The notes under the pieces: model-generated
The model's database searches: none
Told to the model about the DNA's origin: nothing
Seen by the model: the letters and a program-made list of their open reading frames with translations, nothing else
Made by a program: the position numbers and the translations under genes
Assembly: GCF_001679725.1 (NCBI RefSeq)
Contig: NZ_CP016282.1
Span: 2,914,001-2,978,000, forward strand
Reading direction: 5' to 3'
Length of the DNA stretch: 64,000 bases
Source: Cryobacterium arcticum
GTDB taxonomy: Bacteria; Actinomycetota; Actinomycetes; Actinomycetales; Microbacteriaceae
In this document: in pieces, positions 35,962 through 44,408 of the stretch
How positions within the stretch are numbered: position 1 is the stretch's first letter
Layout of the letters: every line of letters starts with the position of its first letter

Positions 35962-35980
35962 TAAGGTTAGGCAACCCTTA
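35962..35980 (+). promoter_or_regulatory. DtxR/IdeR-type iron box
   Basis: TAAGGTTAGGCAACCCTTA is a palindrome matching the consensus DtxR box (TTAGGTTAGGCTAACCTAA) at 15 of 19 positions. It lies about 100 bases before a siderophore-binding protein gene, so the transport operon is presumably repressed by Fe2+-DtxR. Confidence 0.75.
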
Positions 35981-36082
35981 CGCAGCGCCCGGGCTGGACC
36001 CCTGCGCGCGACGGCGGGGCGCGGCATCACAGCGCCGTCGGTCCACTCCCTGACCCTTTGCACCACGATCACGAGGAAAACC

Positions 36083-37111
36083 ATGCCCCGCGCATCCGCT
36101 TTCATAGCCTTCACGGCCGCCGCCGTTCTCACCCTGGGACTGGCGGGCTGCTCGTCCTCCCCCGCCGCCGACTCGGCCGACGCCGCATCCGGCGACTTCA
36201 CCCCGATCACCATCGAGCACGCCTTCGGCGAGACCGTGATCGACGCCAAGCCCGAGCGCGTGGCCACCGTCAACTGGGCCAACCAAGAGGTGCCGCTGGC
36301 CCTCGGCGTGGTGCCCGTGGGCATGGCCGCAGCCACCTGGGGTGACGATGACGACGACGGAATGCTGCCCTGGGTGAAGGCCAAGCTCGATGAGCTCGAC
36401 GCCGAGACCCCCGTGCTCTTCGACGAAACCGACGGCATCGACTTCGAAGCCGTCGCCGACACCAATCCCGACGTGATCCTCGCCGCCTACTCCGGCCTCA
36501 CCCAGGAGGACTACGACACCCTCAGCGCCATCGCGCCGGTCGTGGCCTACCCGGAGAACGCCTGGGGTACGTCTTGGCGCGACATGATCTCGCAGAACGC
36601 CGCCGGCCTGGGCATGGTCGCCGAGGGCGACGATCTCATCGCCGAACTCGAGACCGAGATCGCCGACACCGCCGCGAAGTACCCGTCGCTCGAGGGCAAA
36701 ACCGTCATGTTCCTCACCCACGTCGACGAGGCCGACCTCAGCGAGGTCAGCTTCTACACGACGCACGACACCCGCACGATGTTCTTCGACGACCTCGGCA
36801 TGGTCAGCGCCCCGAGCATCGTCAAGGCCTCCGCAACCACCGACCTGTACTCGCTCACCCAGAGCGCCGAGCAGGCGGATGCGTTCAACGACGTCGACGT
36901 GATCGTCACCTACGGCGGCGCCGACCTGGTCGCCACCCTCGAGGGTGACCCGCTGCTCTCGCAGATCCCCGCGGTGGCCAACAAGTCCATCGTGAACCTC
37001 TCCGGCGACGGCCCCATGGGCACCGCCGCGAACCCCACCCCGCTGTCGATCTCGTACATCCTCGACGACTACGCGGCACTGCTCGCCGCTGCGGCCGACA
37101 ACGCGAAGTGA
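36083..37111 (+). CDS. Iron-siderophore ABC transporter substrate-binding lipoprotein
   Basis: 342 residues from the ATG at 36083, behind GAGGA. The signal peptide ends in the lipobox GLAGC. It is a FepB/FecB-type class III binding protein: ITIEHAFGETVIDAKPERVATVNW, DGIDFEAVADTNPDVILAAYSGL, IAPVVAYPE and DVIVTYGGADLVATL. A 560-base longer frame upstream is translated repeat and is not used. It is the first gene of a four-gene operon below the iron box. Confidence 0.93.
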   Translation: MPRASAFIAFTAAAVLTLGLAGCSSSPAADSADAASGDFTPITIEHAFGETVIDAKPERVATVNWANQEVPLALGVVPVGMAAATWGDDDDDGMLPWVKAKLDELDAETPVLFDETDGIDFEAVADTNPDVILAAYSGLTQEDYDTLSAIAPVVAYPENAWGTSWRDMISQNAAGLGMVAEGDDLIAELETEIADTAAKYPSLEGKTVMFLTHVDEADLSEVSFYTTHDTRTMFFDDLGMVSAPSIVKASATTDLYSLTQSAEQADAFNDVDVIVTYGGADLVATLEGDPLLSQIPAVANKSIVNLSGDGPMGTAANPTPLSISYILDDYAALLAAAADNAK

Positions 37112-38157
37112 CCCTTCTTTCCCCTGTTTCATCAGCCGCTTCGAGCGTCGCCCGTGTGCGACGCCCGAAGCGGCTGCGGTCGTTGTGGCTGCTCGCCGCA
37201 CTCGGTGTGCTCACCCTGCTGATGCTGGCGTCGATCACCATCGGCTCCCGCGAGGTCGGCTGGGATGACATTCTCGCGGCGCTCGGTGGGGCAACGGCTG
37301 GCTTCGACCGCGCCGCCGTCGCCACCCGCATCCCCCGCACGCTGCTGGCCGTGGTGGCCGGGGCCGCTCTGGGCATGTCGGGCGCGGTGATGCAGGGCGT
37401 GACCCGCAACCCGCTGGCCGACCCGGGCATCCTGGGCGTGAACGTGGGCGCGGCCCTCGCCGTGGTGAGCGGCATGGCCTACTTCGGGCTCAGCAGCGCC
37501 ACCTCGATGATCTGGGTGGCCATCGTGGGCGCCGGCGCCACCGCGCTGTTCGTCTACACGATCGGCTCGCTCGGCCGCGGCGGCTCCACCCCGCTCAAAC
37601 TCGCGCTGGCCGGGGCGGCCACCTCCGCGGCGCTGGCCTCGTTCGTCACCGCCGTGGTGCTGCCCCGCAATGACATCGCCGGCAGCGTGCGCTCCTGGCA
37701 GATCGGCGGCGTCGGCGGGGCGACGATGGAGAACATCCGCGTCGTGGCGCCGTTCCTGATCGTGGGTTTTGTGCTCAGTTTCCTCTCCGCCCGGGCGCTC
37801 AACGCGCTGGCGCTCGGCGATGACCTCGCCGCGGGTCTGGGCGAACGGGTGGCCGTGGCCCGCGGCGCTGCGGCGATCGGCGCCGTCGTGCTCTGCGGCG
37901 CGGTCACCGCCGTGGCCGGGCCCATCGGCTTCGTCGGGCTCGTCGTGCCGCATGCCTGCCGACTTCTCGTGGGCGTCGACCACCGTTGGCTGCTGCCGTT
38001 CTCGGCCGTGCTCGGCGCGGCCCTGCTCACCGGGGCCGACGTGATCGGCCGCATCATCGCCCGGCCCGCGGAGATCGACGTCGGCATCCTCACCGCCCTC
38101 ATCGGAGCCCCCGTGTTCATCTACATCGTGCGCCGCCGCAAGGTGCGTGAACTGTGA
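37108..38157 (+). CDS. Iron-siderophore ABC transporter permease (FecCD family)
   Basis: 349-residue permease with about ten membrane segments. Family signatures are RIPRTLLAVVAGAALGMSGAVMQGVTRNPLADPGILGVN and GPIGFVGLVVPHACRLLVG. The GTG start overlaps the binding-protein stop in GTGA. It forms a heterodimer with the next permease. Confidence 0.93.
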   Translation: MTLLSPVSSAASSVARVRRPKRLRSLWLLAALGVLTLLMLASITIGSREVGWDDILAALGGATAGFDRAAVATRIPRTLLAVVAGAALGMSGAVMQGVTRNPLADPGILGVNVGAALAVVSGMAYFGLSSATSMIWVAIVGAGATALFVYTIGSLGRGGSTPLKLALAGAATSAALASFVTAVVLPRNDIAGSVRSWQIGGVGGATMENIRVVAPFLIVGFVLSFLSARALNALALGDDLAAGLGERVAVARGAAAIGAVVLCGAVTAVAGPIGFVGLVVPHACRLLVGVDHRWLLPFSAVLGAALLTGADVIGRIIARPAEIDVGILTALIGAPVFIYIVRRRKVREL

Positions 38158-39209
38158 GCCTTCTGGCGACCCACCCGACCGGTTCGACGGCGCAGACCGT
38201 GGCCCAGAGCCGCGCGCGCCGCCGCATCCGTCACCGCACCGTGATCACCGTGCTGGCGCTGCTCATCGTGGCCGGCTACCTGGTGAGCCTGATGGTGGGC
38301 CAGACCAACTACTCCCCCGCCGATGTGCTGGGCGTGGTGTTCGGCCAGGACGTGCCCGGCGCCGGTTTCACGGTGGGCCGGCTGCGGCTGCCCCGCGCCA
38401 CGCTGGCCGTGCTCGCCGGGCTGTGCTTCGGCCTGGGCGGCGTGACGTTCCAGACCATGCTGCGCAACCCGCTGGCCAGCCCCGACATCATCGGTATCAG
38501 CTCCGGCGCCAGTGCCGCCGCGGCGTTCGCGATCATCGTGCTGGGCTACGGGTCCACCGCGGTCTCGATCGTCGCCATCGTCTCGGGTCTCGTCGTGGCG
38601 CTGGCCATCTACGCTCTGGCGTACAAGGGCGGGGTGGCCGGCACCCGGCTGATCCTGATCGGCATCGGCGTGGCCGCGATGCTCGACAGCATGACCGCGT
38701 ACGTGCTCTCCCAGGCCGCCGAGTGGGACCTGCAGGTGGCCATGCGCTGGCTCACCGGCAGCCTGAACGGCAGCACTTGGACGCAGACCCTGCCCGTGTT
38801 CGTGGCTCTTCTGGTGCTCGCACCGGTGCTGCTCGGCCAGTCCCGCAACCTGTCGATGAGCCAGCTCGGCGACGACACCGCATCCGCGCTGGGGGTGCGC
38901 GTGGAACGCTCCCGAGTGATCATGATCATCGCCGCCGTGGGGCTCATCGCGTTCGCCACCGCCGCGGCCGGGCCCATCGCGTTCGTCGCATTCCTGGCCG
39001 GACCCATCGCATCCCGCATCGTGGGACCCGGCGTCTCGCTGCTCGTGCCGGCCGCGCTCGTGGGCGCGCTGCTCGTGCTGGTGGGCGACTTCGCCGGCCA
39101 GTACGCGTTCGGCACCCGGTTTCCCGTGGGCGTCGTCACCGGTGTTCTCGGAGCGCCGTACCTGATCTATCTCATCATCCGCACCAACCGCGCCGGAGGC
39201 TCCCTGTGA
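38154..39209 (+). CDS. Iron-siderophore ABC transporter permease (FecCD family)
   Basis: 351-residue second permease. Signatures are RLPRATLAVLAGLCFGLGGVTFQTMLRNPLASPDIIGIS and GPIAFVAFLAGPIASRIVG. The GTG start overlaps the preceding stop in GTGA, and its own stop overlaps the ATPase start. Confidence 0.93.
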   Translation: MSLLATHPTGSTAQTVAQSRARRRIRHRTVITVLALLIVAGYLVSLMVGQTNYSPADVLGVVFGQDVPGAGFTVGRLRLPRATLAVLAGLCFGLGGVTFQTMLRNPLASPDIIGISSGASAAAAFAIIVLGYGSTAVSIVAIVSGLVVALAIYALAYKGGVAGTRLILIGIGVAAMLDSMTAYVLSQAAEWDLQVAMRWLTGSLNGSTWTQTLPVFVALLVLAPVLLGQSRNLSMSQLGDDTASALGVRVERSRVIMIIAAVGLIAFATAAAGPIAFVAFLAGPIASRIVGPGVSLLVPAALVGALLVLVGDFAGQYAFGTRFPVGVVTGVLGAPYLIYLIIRTNRAGGSL

Positions 39210-40015
39210 CAGTCATTCATACCCTCGCGGTGGAGAACCTCACCCTCGGCTACGGCGACCACACCGTGATCGACGGCCTCGACCTCGTCGTGCCGGCCGG
39301 GCGGATCACCGCGATCGTGGGCGCCAACGCCTGCGGCAAGTCCACCCTGCTGCGCTCGATGTCGCGGCTGCTGCCGCCGCGGGCCGGCCAGGTGCTGCTC
39401 GACGGCAAGCAGGTGCACCGGATGCCCGCCAAGGAACTGGCGCGCACGCTGGGGCTGCTGCCGCAATCACCGATCGCGCCCGAGGGCATCACCGTGGCCG
39501 ACCTGGTGGGCCGCGGCCGCAACCCGCACCAGCGGATGTTCTCCCGCTGGAGCGCTGCGGACGACGAGGCCGTCGCCGCGGCGCTCGACGCCACCTCGAC
39601 CGCGGTGCTGGCGGACCGGGCCGTGGACGAGCTCTCCGGCGGCCAACGCCAGCGGGTGTGGATCGCGATGGCGCTGGCCCAGCAGACCGACCTGCTGCTG
39701 CTCGACGAGCCCACGACGTTCCTCGACGTGAGCCACCAGATCGAGGTGCTCGACCTGCTCACCGATCTCAACCGGGCCCGCGGCACCACCATCGTGATGG
39801 TGCTGCACGACCTCAACCTCGCCGCCCGGTACGCCGACCACCTGATCGCCCTGGCGGATGGCCGCGTGCATGCGGTAGGCACCCCGCACGAGGTGCTCAC
39901 CGAGGAGACGGTGCAGGCGGTGTTCGGGCTCTCGAGCCGGGTGCTCGAGGACCCCACCTCCGGCCGCCCGATGATGCTGCCCATCGGCCGGCACAACGTG
40001 GTCGCGCCGGTCTAA
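39206..40015 (+). CDS. Iron-siderophore ABC transporter ATP-binding protein
   Basis: 269-residue FecE/FepC-type ATPase. Walker A is GANACGKST, a slight variant of GPNGCGKST with Ala in place of Gly. The signature is LSGGQRQR, Walker B is LLLLDEPTTFLD, and the H-loop is VLHDLNLAARYAD. The start is a GTG at 39206 overlapping the permease stop. It is the last gene of the siderophore operon. Confidence 0.93.
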   Translation: MTVIHTLAVENLTLGYGDHTVIDGLDLVVPAGRITAIVGANACGKSTLLRSMSRLLPPRAGQVLLDGKQVHRMPAKELARTLGLLPQSPIAPEGITVADLVGRGRNPHQRMFSRWSAADDEAVAAALDATSTAVLADRAVDELSGGQRQRVWIAMALAQQTDLLLLDEPTTFLDVSHQIEVLDLLTDLNRARGTTIVMVLHDLNLAARYADHLIALADGRVHAVGTPHEVLTEETVQAVFGLSSRVLEDPTSGRPMMLPIGRHNVVAPV

Positions 40016-40025
40016 CGGCTCGCGG

Positions 40026-40461
40026 GGTCTCGACAGGCTCGACCAGCGTGTCGGCTGCGTCCCGCAGGCTGTCCCGCGGGGTCTCGACAGGCTCGACCAG
40101 CGTGGGGTTGCGTTGCCGAGACCGGCTCGCGGCGGTTCTGCGTGACGCGCCCACACGGTGGTTGAGCTTGTCGAAACCTGGTGACCTGGCCTGCGAATGC
40201 TGCGGCAGAGTCCCCGAGACCGACCCGCGGGGTCTCGACAGGCTCGACCAGCGTGTCGGTTGCGTCCCGCAGGCTGTCCCGCGATGACCTCGACAGGCTC
40301 GACCAGCGTGGGGTTGCGCTGCCGAGACCGGCTCGCGCCTTCCCTACGTGACGCGCCCACACGGTGGTTGAGCTTGTCGAAACCCAGCGACCCGCCCTGC
40401 GGATGCCGCGGCAGAGTCCCCGAAACCAGCTCGCGGGGTCTCGACAGGCTCGACCAGCGTG
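40026..40461. repeat. Higher-order ~205-bp repeat array
   Basis: A unit of about 205 bases, itself containing direct and inverted copies of the 19-base element (GGTCTCGACAGGCTCGACC and GGTTGAGCTTGTCGAAACC), starts at 40026 and 40231 and partly again at 40437. The units share the order CAGCGTGTCGG, CAGGCTGTCCCGCG, CAGCGTGGGGTTGCG and ACGCGCCCACACGGTGG. Part of the gene-free stretch 40016-40872. Confidence 0.85.
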
Positions 40462-40506
40462 TCGGTTGCGTCCCGCAAGCCCGCTCGGGACCGTCCTGGG
40501 ATGGCC

Positions 40507-40574
40507 GGTGCACCCCGTACGGCTGAATGCGCCAGCTATAGGTGGCGCATCCCGCCGTACGGGGTGCAGCGAAG
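40507..40574. repeat. Long palindromic hairpin, family P1 (copy 4, inverted)
   Basis: Outer arms CACCCCGTACGGC and GCCGTACGGGGTG pair perfectly around AATGCGCCAGCTATAGGTGGCGCAT. The characteristic GCTTCGCTGCACC flank is on the right in inverted form (CAGCGAAGC), so this copy is in the opposite orientation. Confidence 0.8.
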
Positions 40575-40679
40575 CGCGCCGCATCCGTCGTTTTCGGGTG
40601 GTACGGTATTCGAGGCCCAGGCAGGGCCACGACACACTTCGATCGAAGGCGGGTGAGCGGCCGTGGCTGGTGATAGTCC

Positions 40680-40760
40680 GCGCTCCATCTCCCCTGCGGG
40701 TGTCGTCTTCGTCCTGTCTCTCTGACTTCATCGGGAGCAGCCCGCGCTGAGATGGTGCGC
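40680..40760 (+). promoter_or_regulatory. Candidate structured leader upstream of corA
   Basis: GCGCTCCATCTC (40680-40691) can pair with GAGATGGTGCGC (40749-40760) at 11 of 12 positions, enclosing about 57 bases with a further GC-rich stem (CTGCGGG near 40694, CCCGCG near 40741). It ends 112 bases before the corA start. A magnesium-responsive leader is conceivable, but the sequence does not match a riboswitch I recognise. Confidence 0.3.
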
Positions 40761-40872
40761 CTCCTGAACCTCCCTGCGTGGGGTGGCCTTCCGTCTGCCG
40801 TCGAGTCCTGACGCGCGGTTCCTCCCCCGGCTTGCTTGCGCGCTCTCGTCGACCGACCGACGGAGTACGACC

Positions 40873-41931
40873 ATGGCACTCATCGACAACGGCATCTACG
40901 TGACCGGACGACGCACCGCGAGCCCGCACAGCCTCGACGAGACCTACGCGCAGTTACACGCGCATGCCGGCATGGCATGGATCGGCCTGTACCGCCCGGA
41001 TGCGAGTGAGATCCGCAGCGTGGCCGACGAGTTTTCGCTGCATCCGCTGGCCGTGGAGGACGCGCTCAAGGGCCACCAGCGGGCCAAGCTCGAGCGCTTC
41101 GGTGAAACGTTGTTCGTGGTGCTGCGTCCGGCCTGGTACCTCGACGCCGAGGAGACCGTGGAGTTCGGCGAGGTGCACGTGTTCATCGGGCCGGGCTTCG
41201 TGGTGACCGTGCGGCACGCCGAGAACCCCGACCTGGCGAATGTGCGCCGCCGGATGGAGTCGAACCCGGCGCTGCTGGCCCGCGGGCCCGAGGCCGTGCT
41301 GCACGCCGTGCTCGACGAGGTCGTGGATGGCTACGGGCCGGTGATCGCGGGCCTGGAGAACGACATCGATGAGATCGAGGACCAGCTCTTCGGCGGCGAA
41401 CCGAACGTGTCGCGGCGCATCTACCAGCTGCTCAGCGAGGTGATCGCGTTCCAGCGGGCTACCGGGCCGCTGCGCGGCATGCTCGAGGGGCTGCTGCGCG
41501 GCTCGGACAAGTACCGGGTCGACGAGGAACTGCAGCGCTCGTTCCGCGACGTGCTCGACCACGTGCTGCGTGTGGGCGAGCGGGCCGACTCGTTCCGGGT
41601 GCTGCTGGAGAACGCGCTGACCGTGCACTCCACCCTCGTGACGCAGCAGCAGAACGACGAGATGCGCCGGCTCTCCGAGGCCGGACTGGCTCAGAACGAA
41701 GAAACCCGACGGCTCACCGAGGTGAGTTTGGCGCAGAACGAGGAGGTGAAGAAGATCTCCGCGTGGGCGGCGATCCTGTTCGCGCCTACCCTGGTGGGCA
41801 CCATCTACGGGATGAACTTCGACAGCATGCCCGAGCTGCACTGGCAGTTCGGGTACCCCCTGGCTGTCGCCGCGATGGCGCTGATGGGGCTGGGCCTCTG
41901 GGGCATCTTCAAGCAGCGCCGCTGGCTGTAG
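40873..41931 (+). CDS. corA: CorA-family magnesium/cobalt transporter
   Basis: 352 residues from the ATG at 40873. Ends with two membrane helices and the pore signature YGMNF (GTIYGMNFDSMPEL). The N-terminal cytoplasmic funnel includes WIGLYRPDASEIRSVADEFSLHPLAVEDALKGHQRAKLERFG. Just before the first helix a 14-residue unit is duplicated (RRLSEAGLAQNEET then RRLTEVSLAQNEEV), lengthening the stalk helix by two turns or more per unit. The upstream in-frame start at 40783 would add a non-family stretch. Confidence 0.95.
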   Translation: MALIDNGIYVTGRRTASPHSLDETYAQLHAHAGMAWIGLYRPDASEIRSVADEFSLHPLAVEDALKGHQRAKLERFGETLFVVLRPAWYLDAEETVEFGEVHVFIGPGFVVTVRHAENPDLANVRRRMESNPALLARGPEAVLHAVLDEVVDGYGPVIAGLENDIDEIEDQLFGGEPNVSRRIYQLLSEVIAFQRATGPLRGMLEGLLRGSDKYRVDEELQRSFRDVLDHVLRVGERADSFRVLLENALTVHSTLVTQQQNDEMRRLSEAGLAQNEETRRLTEVSLAQNEEVKKISAWAAILFAPTLVGTIYGMNFDSMPELHWQFGYPLAVAAMALMGLGLWGIFKQRRWL

Positions 41932-42004
41932 CCCGGCGAGGGCGTGAGGCGGGCGGTGCGGCCCGACGTGGCCGCTGACGGATGCGTTCGCCCGCGGAGT
42001 CCAC

Positions 42005-42062
42005 TCATTTGCGGACTTCGCACAGTGAAACGGCCCGGGCACTGTGCGAAGTCCGCAACTGA
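42005..42062. terminator. Hairpin family H2 (copy 1), probable bidirectional terminator
   Basis: TTGCGGACTTCGCACAGTG (42009-42027) and its exact complement (42040-42058) form a perfect 19-base stem with a 12-base loop, flanked by TCATT/AACTGA. It stands between the convergent corA and VOC genes. A related hairpin occurs at 61392. Confidence 0.75.
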
Positions 42063-42096
42063 ACGCAGGGGCCGCCGCTGCGCTCCCGTCCCGACC

Positions 42097-42483
42097 TCAG
42101 ACCGGGCTGACCAGCTGGATCAGGTTGCCACACGTGTCGTCGAACACCGCGGTGGTCACCGGGCCCATCTCCGTCGGCGACTGCGTGAAGCGCACCCCGA
42201 GCGCCAGCATCCGGTCGTACTCTGCAGCGACGTCATCGACGGTGAACTGGGTGAACGGGATGCCGTCGGCTACAAGAGCTTCGGTGAACGGCTTCACGGC
42301 GGGGTGGCCGCTGGGTTCGAGCAGCAGCTCGGTGCCGTCGGGGTTCTCCGGCGACACCACCGTGAGCCAGCGGTCATCCCCCAGCGGAATGTCGTGCTTC
42401 GTGGTGAAGCCGAGCACCTCGGTGTAGAACTGCTGCGCCTTCGCCTGGTCGTCGACGAACACGCTGGCCATCTGAATCCTCAT
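42097..42483 (-). CDS. VOC-family (glyoxalase-fold) protein
   Basis: 128 residues from the ATG at 42483, behind AGAGGGA. It reads IQMASVFVDDQAKAQQFYTEVLGF, then GTELLLEPSG, and ends FDDTCGNLIQLVSPV, the pattern of small bleomycin-resistance/glyoxalase-type proteins. A metal-ligand-type Glu (TELLLEP) is present. The substrate is unknown, and the gene stands alone. Confidence 0.87.
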   Translation of the reverse strand: MRIQMASVFVDDQAKAQQFYTEVLGFTTKHDIPLGDDRWLTVVSPENPDGTELLLEPSGHPAVKPFTEALVADGIPFTQFTVDDVAAEYDRMLALGVRFTQSPTEMGPVTTAVFDDTCGNLIQLVSPV

Positions 42484-42712
42484 GTCGTTCCCTCTTCCTG
42501 TTAGGGCGTCACTTGCGACGAGTGCGTACAGGCGACGTCTTCGCGAAACGCCGCATCCGCCGCCCTCGACACCGGCGTGTGGCGAGAATCTCCGCATTCA
42601 CCGCCGCGACGCGGGCTTGGTTCCACTCTGACGGATGCCCGTCCCACTCGGCAAGGCCGCTGGACCCAGCCCAGGGGGCCAGCCGCGCGGCCCGCACAGT
42701 AGCCTGGGCACC

Positions 42713-43021
42713 ATGACCGTTGAGGACAGCACCGGAGCACCCGGCGGGACCTCCGCGCCCCGCTACTCCGGCAAGGCGGTCCTCGCGTTCCCGGCCGGAT
42801 TGGTCGCGGTGTTCCTGCCTGCGCCGTTCAACATGCTCCTCGGCGGTATCGCGGTGCTCATCGCCGGGGCCGCACGGCGGGAGCTGCGACAAGACGAAAC
42901 GCTGCGCGGCACGGCGTTCTCGCTGCTGGGCTTCCTCCTCGGCGCGGGCGTGCTTCTCGTGCAGATCGGCCCCTGGGTTCTGGCGAACGCGATTCTCGCG
43001 CTCAGCAATGTGGTGCCCTGA
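42713..43021 (+). CDS. Small membrane protein (DUF4190-like)
   Basis: 102 residues with two hydrophobic hairpin helices (VLAFPAGLVAVFLPAPFNMLLGGIAVLIAGAARRELR and GTAFSLLGFLLGAGVLLVQIGPWVLANAIL) after a Ser/Gly-rich start. Similar to DUF4190-type small envelope proteins. It leads a co-directional run of five membrane or envelope genes up to 46898. Confidence 0.65.
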   Translation: MTVEDSTGAPGGTSAPRYSGKAVLAFPAGLVAVFLPAPFNMLLGGIAVLIAGAARRELRQDETLRGTAFSLLGFLLGAGVLLVQIGPWVLANAILALSNVVP

Positions 43022-43101
43022 GCCGACACGCGCGGCATTGGCCGGACGGTACCCTCGAGAAGGGGTCGGGTGTCGGCGCCCGAGCACATGGGGTGGGACG
43101 G

Positions 43102-44220
43102 ATGCCGGTGACCGAGCACAGCACGACGACGTTTCGCACCCAGGCGCTCACCGAGCGGGTCAGCCGCCGCGCAGTGCGCCGGTGGTACCGCCCGTTCGCC
43201 GACCAGCATCCATCGGTGCGGAGCCCGTTCACCCCGGCGCGGCGGGTGGCCGCTTTCGTGGGTGGCGCCGCCGCGGTCATCGGCCTACTCGCCCTGGCCA
43301 CGGGGGTGTCGCAAGAGGTCGACGAGGGCAGGCCGGACATGGTCGGTCAGCTGCTGGGCATGTCCGTCATCGGCGGCCTGCTACTGATCGCGGGCATTGT
43401 GCTGGCCTGGTTCTACGTCCGCACCACCACGCGCCGGGGCACCCCGATGAGGCACTACCGGCTGGCCCGGTTCGCGGCCCAGAACGTCATGACCTATCGG
43501 CCCGGACCGCTCTCCGGCGCACACCTCACACCGTGGGCCGACCGGGGGTCCCTCTCGCTCACTCGAGTGATGCGCACGGCGTCACCGCGCTCGCTCGAGT
43601 TCGCCAATTACGAGCTACGCACCGGCCCGGCCGGAAGCCGGAACACGCAGTTCGGTGGTTTCTGCGCCGTGCGACTGACCACATCCCTGCCGCACATCGT
43701 TCTGCAGGCGCGCGGCGGTCCCCTCTTCTCCGCGGCGACACTGCCCGCCAGCAGCCAGCGCCTTTCGCTGGAGGGCAACTTCGATGACCACTTCACGCTG
43801 TACTGCCCCGCTGAGTACGAGCGGGATGCGCTCTACCTCTTCACCCCTGACGTGATGGCCCGCCTCATCGACCGGGTTCGCGGCTTCGATGTGGAGATCA
43901 TCGACGACTGGCTGTTCTTCGTCACCAGACGCGACGTGGTCACCCTGAATCCGGGGACCTGGCAAGGGCTGGCGGATGCGACATCCGCGCTCAGCGACAA
44001 GATTGCCCGGTGGGAGCGCTGGCGAGACGACCGGCTGCCAGAGGTTACGCCCGGCTCGACCGTGGGCGCGGAGGCGACGGCAGGTGCCGCTGCCGCTCCG
44101 GCCGCGACGGTGGCCAAGCCCGGGCGTCGACTGCGGATGTCTCTGGGCGCGCGGGCGCTGATCTGGGCAGTCCCCGTTGTGGTGCTGCTGGTTCTCGTGG
44201 TGCTGGCCAATCTGCTCTAG
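43102..44220 (+). CDS. Hypothetical membrane protein
   Basis: 372 residues from the ATG at 43102 (a GTG at 43093 is also possible). Two membrane helices near residues 50-70 and 90-110, a large soluble domain (residues 120-310, LTTSLPHIVLQARGG, FDDHFTLYCPAEYERDALYLFTPDVMARLIDRV), an Ala-rich linker and a single C-terminal membrane helix. The middle domain resembles proteins annotated hypothetical in Micrococcales. I do not recognise a function. Confidence 0.7.
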   Translation: MPVTEHSTTTFRTQALTERVSRRAVRRWYRPFADQHPSVRSPFTPARRVAAFVGGAAAVIGLLALATGVSQEVDEGRPDMVGQLLGMSVIGGLLLIAGIVLAWFYVRTTTRRGTPMRHYRLARFAAQNVMTYRPGPLSGAHLTPWADRGSLSLTRVMRTASPRSLEFANYELRTGPAGSRNTQFGGFCAVRLTTSLPHIVLQARGGPLFSAATLPASSQRLSLEGNFDDHFTLYCPAEYERDALYLFTPDVMARLIDRVRGFDVEIIDDWLFFVTRRDVVTLNPGTWQGLADATSALSDKIARWERWRDDRLPEVTPGSTVGAEATAGAAAAPAATVAKPGRRLRMSLGARALIWAVPVVVLLVLVVLANLL

Positions 44221-44408
44221 CGCTCGGGCGTGAGCCGAGCGGCTCGGGATCGGCGCCGGGCATCGCCGGATTATGAGGAGATCGGTCGGTTATGAGGACC
44301 TTCTGCGCGAGAACGTCCTATTAATCCCGCTATTGCCTCTGAACGAGACGCGGTCCCGCCCCGGACGGGGTTCTGGCGCCGCCTGGTGCACACCGCTAGC
44401 CTCGGCGG

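Noticed and set aside
35273..36082. N-terminal extension of the siderophore-binding protein
   Set aside because: The extension translates the LLM gene antisense and the 53-bp array; the lipoprotein signal begins at 36083.
8558..40574. Insertion sequences or MITEs with target-site duplications
   Set aside because: The hairpins show no target duplications and no transposase is present; they fit extragenic palindromes better.
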